13,896 nucleotides of DNA from DASVAL01 sp035649575 (GTDB taxonomy: Bacteria; Planctomycetota; UBA1135; UBA2386): assembly GCA_035649575.1 (NCBI GenBank), contig DASRJH010000014.1, positions 1 through 13,896 on the forward strand. The letters are read 5' to 3'. The notes beneath the pieces are model-generated. The model searched no databases, was not told the DNA's origin, and was given only the letters and a program-made list of their open reading frames with translations. Numbering within the stretch: the stretch's first letter is position 1; every line of letters begins with the position of its first letter. The position numbers were made by a program, and so were the translations under genes. This document shows positions 1 to 6,871 of the stretch, piece after piece.

Positions 1-1135
<1,135 letters not shown>

Positions 1136-1277
1136 CGGGGGAGGAACATCGCGGCAGTCGCCGTGGATTGCAACGGGGCTCGCTGCAGACAGCGAACGCG
1201 AGCCACCTCCCGGCTCACGCGGCAGGTCTCCCGCTCGGTGCGCAGGCCGTTCGAATGGTCGCTGCGGCGTGCAACGG

Positions 1278-2154
1278 GCGGGGGGTGTGAGCGCTTCCAA
1301 CATCGCGCGGTGGGATGGCACGACCTGGTCAGCGCTGGGTACGGGAATGAACGGCGGTGTCGCTGCCCTGACGATGCTGCCGAACGGTGACCTCGTGGCG
1401 AGTGGTCTGTTCACCACTGCAGGAGGTGTGAGTGCCAACTACATTGCGAGCTGGAGTGACCCGACTTGGTCGCCGCTGGGAGCAGGGACGAATGGCGGCG
1501 TGTTCTCCCTGACGGTGCTGCCCAACGGTGACATCGTGGCTGGTGGCCACTTCTCGAGCGCCGGGGGTGCGAGTGCCCAGAACATCGCGCGCTCGAATGG
1601 CGCGAACTGGTCGGCGCTCGGTACGGGAATGAATGGCGATGTCCGTGCCCTGACGACGCTGCCGAGACCTCGTGGCTTGCGGTGAGTTCAGCATCGCCGG
1701 TGGTGTCGTCTCCGCCTACGTCGCGCAACTGACTACGACGTGTCCCGCCACCACCACCTCGTTCGGTGCGGGCTGCGCCGGCAGTGCTGGTCCCAACGTC
1801 TTGACCGCGACGTCGCTGCCGTGGACGGGGTCGACGTTCACTGCGGTCGCCACGGGGATACCGGCGATCTCGCTCGCGCTGTCGGTGCTCGGCTTCAGCA
1901 CCGCCTCGCTTCCGCTGTCGTCGATCCTGCCGCAGGGAGTCGCGGGATGTACTTTGTGGGTGAGCCCCGACCTGCTAGCGGTCTACGTGCCGAGCGCTGG
2001 CAGCGTGACGACGCAGATCGCGATCCCGCACAGTGTTGCCCTCGCGGGCCAACAGCTGCACCAACAGGTGGTGCCGATCGAGCTCGACGCCGTCGGCAAC
2101 CTCCTCGCCCTCACGAGCACGAATGCGCTCTTGTTGACGATCGGCGCGTTTTGA
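1278..2154 (+). pseudogene. Remnant of a secreted-type repeat protein (5'-truncated, 5-bp frameshift)
   Basis: Three tandem 47-residue units are readable, beginning at 1281, 1422 and 1563. Each has the pattern GGVSAxNIAxW, WSxLGxGxNGGV, LPNGDLVAGGxF, as in beta-propeller-like repeat proteins. They are followed by a C-terminal module of about 140 residues (1720-2154) that starts near CPATTTSFGAGC and ends TIGAF. In unit 3 the bases equivalent to acggt of LPNGD are missing between 1665 and 1666, so the repeat frame hits TGA at 1683-1685. The C-terminal module continues in another frame to TGA at 2152-2154. Upstream of 1278 the homology stops abruptly, with no signal peptide, start codon or ribosome binding site in frame. 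Third positions carry more A/T than in the neighbouring genes. I read it as a decaying gene for an exported protein. The function of the intact family is unknown to me. A sequencing error could explain the deletion but not the missing 5' end. Confidence 0.75.
1281..1698 (+). repeat. Three 141-bp tandem coding repeats (47 aa units)
   Basis: Units occupy 1281-1421, 1422-1562 and 1563-1698. The first two are exactly 141 bp and the third is 136 bp because of the 5-bp deletion. Conserved words are LPNGD, NGGV, the W followed by two to four residues before WS, and AGG at the unit boundary. The sequences have diverged at DNA level, so this is an old protein repeat and not a recent duplication. Confidence 0.85.
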
Positions 2155-2218
2155 CGCCCGCCGGCGAGGCGACGCCGAGACTTGCCCGCGCGGCGGGGTG
2201 GCACTTCCACTCTTCCTC

Positions 2219-2247
2219 TTGACGAGGCTGCTCGCCGCCGATAGAAG
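2219..2247 (+). promoter_or_regulatory. Promoter of the methionine operon
   Basis: TTGACG at 2219-2224 matches five of six bases of the sigma-70 -35 consensus. TAGAAG at 2242-2247 matches four of six of the -10 element, and the spacer is exactly 17 nt. Initiation would fall near 2254, only a few bases before the first paired base of the SAM riboswitch at 2258, which is where a promoter for this leader is expected. This is inferred from sequence. Confidence 0.65.
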
Positions 2248-2256
2248 ACTCGCGAC

Positions 2257-2369
2257 AACTCATCCAGACCAGCCGAGGGCCGGGCCCGACGACGCTGGGG
2301 CAACCACGCAGCAGAAGCGCAGGTGCCAACTCCCGCGGCCAGTCCCTGAGTAGGGCCGAAAGATGAGTC
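2257..2369 (+). promoter_or_regulatory. SAM-I (S-box) riboswitch
   Basis: All helices of a SAM-I aptamer can be drawn. P1 pairs ACTCATC (2258-2264) with GATGAGT (2362-2368). P2a pairs CCAGC (2269-2273) with GCTGG (2294-2298) and encloses the kink-turn bases CGA and GACGA. P2b pairs GGG (2277-2279) with CCC (2285-2287). P3 is GGCAACC (2299-2305) with GGTGCC (2322-2327). P4 pairs CGGCC (2336-2340) with GGCCG (2354-2358). The invariant words GAGGG, GGCAACC, GGTGCCAA and GAAAGATGAG are present in order. GGG in the P2 loop (2282-2284) can pair with CCC at 2332-2334 as the pseudoknot. The aptamer sits between the promoter and a hom-metX-metB operon, so S-adenosylmethionine should repress methionine synthesis. 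Confidence 0.93.
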
Positions 2370-2449
2370 TGCCAGCGACCGCATGGTGCGTTCGCGCAGA
2401 CCATGCTGGCAGCGCGGAGACTGGGAACGGGCCCGAAGGTGATCCTTCG
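2369..2449 (+). promoter_or_regulatory. Leader hairpins after the riboswitch (possible expression platform)
   Basis: Two hairpins follow P1. The first (2369-2412) pairs CTGCCA with TGGCAG, then GCATGG (2381-2386) with CCATGC (2401-2406), and is capped by TGCG-TTCG-CGCA (2387-2398), a stable UUCG tetraloop. Its base can extend with AGTCT (2366-2370) and AGACT (2418-2422), which overlaps the 3' strand of P1 and would compete with it. There is no T-run, so it is not a standard intrinsic terminator. The second (2434-2449) is a perfect 6-bp stem CGAAGG-TGAT-CCTTCG that buries the only Shine-Dalgarno-like sequence before ATG 2450. Control of translation, or Rho-type attenuation, is more likely than intrinsic termination. 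This is inference. Confidence 0.45.
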
Positions 2450-3595
2450 ATGACTCTGCCTACTCGTTCGCGCCGCGCTCTTCCGCCGGCCCCGTATTCT
2501 CCTTCGATCTCGACTGCGACAGCATCGACGTTGGGCCCCGACACGGTCGGGTTCCGCTCGTCGGGCCAATCGCCAGGAGAGCTTCCGCTGTCTCCGAATC
2601 CGCAAACGCGCACCGTGCACCTGATCGGACCGGGCCAGGTGGGGCGAGCCTTCCTGCGCCGCGCGCGTGCGTTGCCCATCTCGGTGGTCGCGATCTCCGA
2701 TTCGACGGCGACCGTGTTCGACCGCGGAGGTCTCGACGTCGAAGCGGTGCTCGCGCACAAGGCGAAGTTCCCCCTGGCCTGGTGGCCGCGCGCGGAAGCC
2801 ATTCCGACGGCCCTCGCGATCGCCGTGGTCGGTGCGGATGTCGTTGTCGATGCGACACCGACGGACGCGTCGGGAACGGCCGCGGCGCTCGAACGCGGTC
2901 GCGCCGCGCTCCGCGGCGGCGCGTTTCTCTGCCTCTGCGCCAAGAACGCGCTCGCGGCCGCGTCGCCCGAGTGGTTGGTCGGCGCGCATCGCGGCCGCGT
3001 CGGCATCGACGCGGTGCTGGGCGGCACGGGGCAGAAGCTCGTGAGCGAGCTCGACGAGTTGCGCCAGCACTGCCGTAGTCTCTGCCTCGTCGGCAACGTG
3101 ACGACGACCGTGATCGTGCAGGCGATCGAACGCGGTGCGTCGGTCGAAGCCGGCATCGACGAGGCGCGGGCGCGCGGTCTGCTCGAAGCCGATCCGACGC
3201 GCGACTTCGACGGCAGCGACGCCGCGACGAAGCTCGTGGCCGTATGGGGAGCTGTATTCGGCGACGGCAGCAAGCCCGTGCCCGGCGTGGATGGCGTTCG
3301 CCGCGAGGACGTACGCGATCTCGACGCACGTCTCGTGCAGGCGCGCGCGCGGCGCGGCGCGACGACGCGGCTCGTCGCGCGCGGCAGCGGGAACGGCGAC
3401 GATCTGCGCGTTCGGTTCGAGGAGCTGCCGGCCGGCTCGCCGCTCGCGGCACCCCCGGACCGCGTCGTCTACGGCTACGAGCTCGGTCACGGACTTCGCG
3501 TGCACACGGGGCTCGCAGTCGGCTACGAACGCACGGCCGAGGCGCTGGTCCAGGACGTGGTGACGGCCCTCGGTGGCAAGGTGGTGCGGCCATGA
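2450..3595 (+). CDS. hom: Homoserine dehydrogenase (no ACT domain)
   Basis: The enzyme reduces aspartate semialdehyde to homoserine with NAD(P)H, the branch-point step before methionine and threonine. Residues are numbered from ATG 2450. The Rossmann motif GPGQVG is at 60-65, DATPTDASG follows, the AKN lysine is K165, and GGTGQKL comes next. The catalytic region LLEADPTRDFDGSDAATK has the expected D257 and K261. There is no C-terminal ACT domain and no fused aspartokinase, so direct threonine feedback is not evident. The stop overlaps the metX start (ATGA). The start is doubtful. The frame is open from 2363, but that ATG lies inside riboswitch P1. ATG 2450 is the first one beyond the aptamer and has GAAGG upstream. 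The first 55 codons have only about two-thirds G/C at third positions and resemble no domain, so GTG 2615 or TTG 2531 may be the true start. Confidence 0.9.
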   Translation: MTLPTRSRRALPPAPYSPSISTATASTLGPDTVGFRSSGQSPGELPLSPNPQTRTVHLIGPGQVGRAFLRRARALPISVVAISDSTATVFDRGGLDVEAVLAHKAKFPLAWWPRAEAIPTALAIAVVGADVVVDATPTDASGTAAALERGRAALRGGAFLCLCAKNALAAASPEWLVGAHRGRVGIDAVLGGTGQKLVSELDELRQHCRSLCLVGNVTTTVIVQAIERGASVEAGIDEARARGLLEADPTRDFDGSDAATKLVAVWGAVFGDGSKPVPGVDGVRREDVRDLDARLVQARARRGATTRLVARGSGNGDDLRVRFEELPAGSPLAAPPDRVVYGYELGHGLRVHTGLAVGYERTAEALVQDVVTALGGKVVRP

Positions 3596-4584
3596 GCGCC
3601 GTGATCACGTTGCCTCTCGGCGCCGAGCTCTGCCACCTGCCAGCGCGGTTTCTGCTCGCGCGCGGCGGTGCGCTCGAGGGCGCGGTGCTCGCGTTCGAAC
3701 GTCAGGGACCCGTGCACGCTCCGGTCGTCGTCGTGCTGGGCGGCATCTCGGCGGGCCGCCACGTGAGCGCACATGCGGCGGTTCCGCGTGCGGGCTGGTG
3801 GCAGGAGTTCGTTGGCCCCGGGCTCGCGATCGACACGAGCCGTTACCAGGTGCTCGCGTTCGACTGGCTCGGCGGCTCGGGCAACTCGACGGCGCCCGGC
3901 GCCGGCGAGACCTTCCCGTTCGTCGCGACCGAGGATCAGGCGGCAGCCCTGTGCTGCCTGCTCGACGCGCTCGCAATCGACCGCGTGCATGCCTTCGTCG
4001 GCAGCAGCTACGGCGGCATGGTCGGGCTACAGTTCGCAGCGCTCCACCCCGATCGCGTGCAGCGGCTCGCAGCGATCGCCGCGCCGCAGCAGAGCCACGC
4101 GCAGGCGAGCGCCTGGCGCGCCGTGCAGCGTGGCATCGTCGAGCTCGGCCAGCGCCACGGTGCCGGGCGCGAAGCGCTCGCGCTCGCGCGCTCACTAGCG
4201 ATGACGACCTACCGCACTCCCGTTGAGCTGCAGCAGCGCTTCGGCGGGGCCGCGTCGTTCTCGGGACAGCAGGTGCGCTTCCCTGTGCAGGACTGGCTCG
4301 AGGCGCGCGGCGCTGCGTTCGCCGGCGACTGGCTGCCCGAGCAGTTCCTCTGCCTCAACAACTCGATCGATGCGCACGTGGTCGATCCGGCGCGCGTGAC
4401 GGTGCCGGCCTGGTTGCTCGGTTTCGATGGCGACCAGCTCGTGCCGCCGTCGCAGGTCGCAGAGCTCGCGCAGGCGCTGCCACAGCTGCGCGCGCATCGC
4501 GAGGTGGCGTCGCCGTATGGGCACGATGCGTTCTTGAAGGAGCACGCCGCGGTGAGCGCGTTCGTGCGCGAGGTGCTCGCATGA
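3592..4584 (+). CDS. metX: MetX-type homoserine O-acyltransferase (probably succinyl-transferring)
   Basis: This 330-residue alpha/beta-hydrolase-fold enzyme activates the hydroxyl of homoserine with an acyl group from acyl-CoA. The nucleophile elbow GSSYGG places Ser139. The acid is Asp281 in GDQLVPP and the base is His311 in SPYGHDAF. Substrate-fold words include GGISAGRH near residue 50 and SLAMTTYRTP around 203-212. The GxSYGGMV elbow and the YGHDAFLKE ending resemble the short MetX branch found in Xanthomonas. As I recall, characterised members of that branch use succinyl-CoA, unlike the GxSMGGMQ acetyltransferases. The adjacent gene is closest to E. coli MetB, which uses O-succinylhomoserine, so I infer succinyl transfer; acetyl transfer cannot be excluded. 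ATG 3592 overlaps the hom stop, and the metX stop overlaps metB, so all three should be translated together under the SAM riboswitch. Confidence 0.92.
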   Translation: MSAVITLPLGAELCHLPARFLLARGGALEGAVLAFERQGPVHAPVVVVLGGISAGRHVSAHAAVPRAGWWQEFVGPGLAIDTSRYQVLAFDWLGGSGNSTAPGAGETFPFVATEDQAAALCCLLDALAIDRVHAFVGSSYGGMVGLQFAALHPDRVQRLAAIAAPQQSHAQASAWRAVQRGIVELGQRHGAGREALALARSLAMTTYRTPVELQQRFGGAASFSGQQVRFPVQDWLEARGAAFAGDWLPEQFLCLNNSIDAHVVDPARVTVPAWLLGFDGDQLVPPSQVAELAQALPQLRAHREVASPYGHDAFLKEHAAVSAFVREVLA

Positions 4585-5756
4585 GCCCGCGACCAGAGAC
4601 CGTGGCCGTGCGCGCCGGCATCGCGACCGATCCAACGCACGGGGCCGTGAGCCCGCCGCTGCACCTGTCGGCGAACTTCGCGTTCGCGGGCTTCCAGCAG
4701 AAGCGCGCCTACGACTACACGCGCAGCGGCAATCCGACGCGCGACGAACTGGCCCATGCGCTCGCCGACCTCGAAGGCGGCGCCGGCGCCGTCGTCACCG
4801 CGACCGGCATGGCGGCGATCACGCTCGTGCTGCACCAGCTGCAGCGCGGCGACCTGCTCGTGCTGCCGCACGATTGTTATGGCGGCACGTGGCGCCTCGT
4901 CGACGCGCTCGCGAGGAAAGGCCACTTCGAGGTCGCGATCGTCGACCAGCGCGACCCGAAGGCGCTCGGCGCGGTGCTCGCGCGCCGGCCGGCCCTCGTC
5001 TGGGCCGAGACCCCGAGCAACCCGTTGCTGCGCATCGTCGACCTGCAAGCGCTCGCTGCGCGCTGCCGCAGCGCGGGCGCCCTGCTCGCGGTCGACAACA
5101 CGTTCTTGTCGCCGGTGCTGCAGAACCCGCTGCAGCTCGGCGCCGACCTCGTCGTGCACTCGACGACGAAGTACATCAACGGCCACAGCGACGTCGTCGG
5201 CGGGGCCGTCGTCTGCAAGGACAAAGCACTGCACGAGAAGCTGGTCTGGTGGGCGAACGCGCTCGGCATCACCGGTGCGCCGTTCGACAGCTGGCTGACG
5301 CTGCGCGGCCTGCGCACGCTGCACGCGCGCATGCAGTGCCACCAGCAGAACGCGCAGCAGCTCGCCGAACTGCTGGCAGCGCACCCTGCCGTTCTCGCCG
5401 TGCACTACCCGGGACTGCGGTCGCATCCAGACCACGAGCTCGGCAAACGCCAGCAGCGTGGTGCGGGCGGCATGTTGAGCTTCGAGCTCCGGGACCCCGC
5501 GGCCGTGCCGGCGTTCCTCGACGGACTGCGGTGCTTCACGCTCGCGGAGTCGCTCGGAGGCGTCGAGAGCCTGATCGCGCACCCCGCGACGATGACGCAC
5601 GCGTCGATGACGGCCGAGGTGCGCGAGCGCGCCGGCATCACGGCGGGCCTGCTGCGGCTCAGCGTCGGCATCGAGAGCGTCGAAGACCTCGCCGCGGATC
5701 TCGCAGCGGCGCTGCAGCGTGTGCAACGCTCGTGCGTGTCGATGGCGCTGGCCTGA
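4581..5756 (+). CDS. metB: Cystathionine gamma-synthase
   Basis: This cytoplasmic PLP enzyme of the Cys/Met-metabolism family condenses an acylated homoserine with cysteine to form cystathionine. The 391 residues follow E. coli MetB almost segment by segment: YDYTRSGNPTRD near residue 45, ALADLEGGAGAV, the PHDCYGG loop near 98, VDNTFLSP near 171, STTKYINGHSDVVGG with the PLP-binding lysine at K197, WWANALGITGAPFDS, and ESLGGVESLIAHPATMTHA near 330. The HDCYGG and WWAN signatures favour gamma-synthase over O-acetylhomoserine sulfhydrylase, though family members are promiscuous and some also show gamma-lyase activity. It starts at ATG 4581, overlapping the metX stop by four bases, and is the last gene of the SAM-controlled operon. 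No metC or metH/metE follows, so conversion of cystathionine to methionine must be encoded elsewhere. Confidence 0.94.
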   Translation: MSPRPETVAVRAGIATDPTHGAVSPPLHLSANFAFAGFQQKRAYDYTRSGNPTRDELAHALADLEGGAGAVVTATGMAAITLVLHQLQRGDLLVLPHDCYGGTWRLVDALARKGHFEVAIVDQRDPKALGAVLARRPALVWAETPSNPLLRIVDLQALAARCRSAGALLAVDNTFLSPVLQNPLQLGADLVVHSTTKYINGHSDVVGGAVVCKDKALHEKLVWWANALGITGAPFDSWLTLRGLRTLHARMQCHQQNAQQLAELLAAHPAVLAVHYPGLRSHPDHELGKRQQRGAGGMLSFELRDPAAVPAFLDGLRCFTLAESLGGVESLIAHPATMTHASMTAEVRERAGITAGLLRLSVGIESVEDLAADLAAALQRVQRSCVSMALA

Positions 5757-5785
5757 TCGGGCGAAAACCCGCGGGTCGATCTCGG

Positions 5786-5815
5786 TTGTATCGGACGTGC
5801 GCACTCGACTAGTGT
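5786..5815 (+). promoter_or_regulatory. Possible promoter of the TerC-family gene
   Basis: TTGTAT (5786-5791) and TAGTGT (5810-5815) are separated by 18 nt and resemble the TTG/TAG pattern of the met promoter. Initiation would be only about 8 nt before ATG 5830, giving an almost leaderless transcript, in keeping with the lack of a Shine-Dalgarno sequence. A 6-bp inverted repeat, GCGCAC (5799-5804) and GTGCGC (5814-5819), spans the -10 region and could be an operator. All of this is weak. Confidence 0.3.
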
Positions 5816-5829
5816 GCGCCGTCCCCAAG

Positions 5830-6591
5830 ATGCCCGCGTTTTTTCAAGACACGTGGTCGTGGACCCAGATCTTCAAGATCGTGCTGCTCGACCTGCTGCT
5901 CGCGGGCGACAACGCGATCGTGATCGCGATGGCGGTGCGGCTCTTGCCGCCGCGCGAACAGCGGCTCGGGAGGTTCTGGGGTGTGTTCGGCGCGGTGGCG
6001 CTGCGCATCCTGTTCCTGACGATCGCGACGTGGTTGCTGAAGATCCCCTGGTTGCAGTTCGTCGGCGGGGTCTTGCTGCTGTGGATCGCCTACAAGCTGC
6101 TGTCCCCCGAAGAGCACGGCGTCGTCGCGCCACACGGGACACCCGCGGAGGGGAACGAGCCGAAGGTGCGGGCCGGCGAGTCGCTGCGGCAGGCGATCTG
6201 GATCATCGTGATCGCCGATGCGTCGATGAGCCTCGACAACGTGATCGCGGTGACCGGCGCGGCGGAAGGGCATCTCGGCCTCGCGATCGGCGGCGTCGCG
6301 CTGTCGATCCCGCTCGTGGTGTGGGGCAGCCAGCTCCTGAGCAAAGTCATGGAGAACCATCGCTGGGTGGTATGGCTCGGCGGCGGCGTGCTCGGGCACG
6401 TGGCCGGGGTGCTGATGCTCGAGGAGAATGCGCTGCGCCCCTGGGTCGACAAGGTCGAACACCCGGGCCGCCACCCGCTCTCGCTGACGCTCGGTGCGAT
6501 CTGCTTTCTGTTCGGCTGGTGGGCGAGCCGGCACATCAAGCAGCGGGCGGCCGCTCCGGCAAAGCACGACGCGTCCGCGGGAACTCCGTGA
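5830..6591 (+). CDS. TerC/YjbE-family integral membrane protein (putative metal ion transporter)
   Basis: The 253-residue inner-membrane protein has about seven hydrophobic segments. The family hallmark of acidic Asn/Asp pairs in membrane helices is present twice: DLLLAGDNAIVIAMA (D21, D27, N28) and DASMSLDNVIAV (D130, D136, N137). FWGVFGAVALRI and LQFVGGVLLLWIAYKLL match the YjbE-type subgroup of the TerC superfamily. That subgroup is linked to metal, notably manganese, efflux or metal loading of exported enzymes; the substrate here is not determined. A charged loop at 92-118 separates the two halves of an internal repeat. I chose ATG 5830 because the hydrophobic N-terminus begins just after it; the frame is open further upstream into metB but without membrane character. 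I looked for the manganese yybP-ykoY riboswitch common before such genes and did not find it in the 73-nt gap. Confidence 0.85.
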   Translation: MPAFFQDTWSWTQIFKIVLLDLLLAGDNAIVIAMAVRLLPPREQRLGRFWGVFGAVALRILFLTIATWLLKIPWLQFVGGVLLLWIAYKLLSPEEHGVVAPHGTPAEGNEPKVRAGESLRQAIWIIVIADASMSLDNVIAVTGAAEGHLGLAIGGVALSIPLVVWGSQLLSKVMENHRWVVWLGGGVLGHVAGVLMLEENALRPWVDKVEHPGRHPLSLTLGAICFLFGWWASRHIKQRAAAPAKHDASAGTP

Positions 6592-6682
6592 GAACATCGC
6601 CGCGATCGGGCGGCTGGATGCGCGTTCCGTGTTCGTCCGCCCCGCGGCGATGGGAACTGCTGCGACGCCCCGGGCAAAGCGG

Positions 6683-6711
6683 TTGTGCCGGACAAGGCTC
6701 GTCCCTAGCCT
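6683..6711 (+). promoter_or_regulatory. Possible promoter for the micro-protein/symporter operon
   Basis: TTGTGC (6683-6688) and TAGCCT (6706-6711) are spaced by 17 nt, 33 nt before ATG 6745. Each hexamer matches only three of six consensus bases, but the TTG-17-TAG arrangement is the same as that seen before the met riboswitch. The rest of the 153-nt gap 6592-6744 holds no gene or clear structure that I can see. Confidence 0.25.
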
Positions 6712-6744
6712 GCTGCCTCCTATCCCCGCGGCTGGGCCGACACG

Positions 6745-6855
6745 ATGAACGAGGAGATCGATCCGAGAGTCTGGCGCCGCATCTACGTCGCGACGCTCGC
6801 ATACGGCGTGCTGACGATCGCCGTGTTGTGGTGGTTCACCGCGGTGTTCGACTGA
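6745..6855 (+). CDS. 36-residue single-pass membrane micro-protein upstream of the symporter
   Basis: ATG 6745 to TGA 6853-6855 encodes 36 residues. It has an acidic start (MNEEIDPR), a short basic patch (WRR) and one hydrophobic helix of about 20 residues (YVATLAYGVLTIAVLWW), then FTAVFD. The positive residues before the helix predict the N-terminus on the cytoplasmic side. Third positions are nearly all G/C, like the real genes here. The stop lies only 16 nt before the symporter ATG, which suggests a shared transcript and coupled translation. I know of small membrane proteins encoded beside SSS transporters (for example YhdT/DUF997 with PanF, DUF485 with ActP, DUF4212 partners), but this is far shorter and I cannot assign it to those families. 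Its role, perhaps as a transporter accessory subunit, is inference from position. No clear Shine-Dalgarno sequence is visible. Confidence 0.65.
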   Translation: MNEEIDPRVWRRIYVATLAYGVLTIAVLWWFTAVFD

Positions 6856-6871
6856 TGCGCGGGCTTCGCTG

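Noticed and set aside
1177..1204. Inverted repeat GGCTCG...CGAGCC with inner CGCTG/CAGCG between glnS and the repeat pseudogene
   Set aside because: It is imperfect and has no T-run on either strand. It could be an operator of glnS, but nothing supports that.
2363..2365. ATG 2363 as the hom start
   Set aside because: It lies within the 3' strand of riboswitch P1 (GATGAGT) with no ribosome binding site, and the following codons form the hairpin leader.
2443..2560. Alternative frame in the hom leader with high third-position G/C
   Set aside because: It has no start codon, an upstream stop at 2440, and no product that links in frame to the dehydrogenase.
2111..3505. Large minus-strand frames opposite hom
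   Set aside because: They are antisense shadows caused by high GC, Arg-rich and without motifs. The plus strand shows clear homoserine dehydrogenase signatures.
5758..5771. Hairpin CGGG-cgaaaa-CCCG after metB as a terminator
   Set aside because: It has only four base pairs and no T-run. I would not call it a terminator.
5757..5829. yybP-ykoY manganese riboswitch before the TerC-family gene
   Set aside because: The 73-nt gap is too short and lacks the conserved loops.
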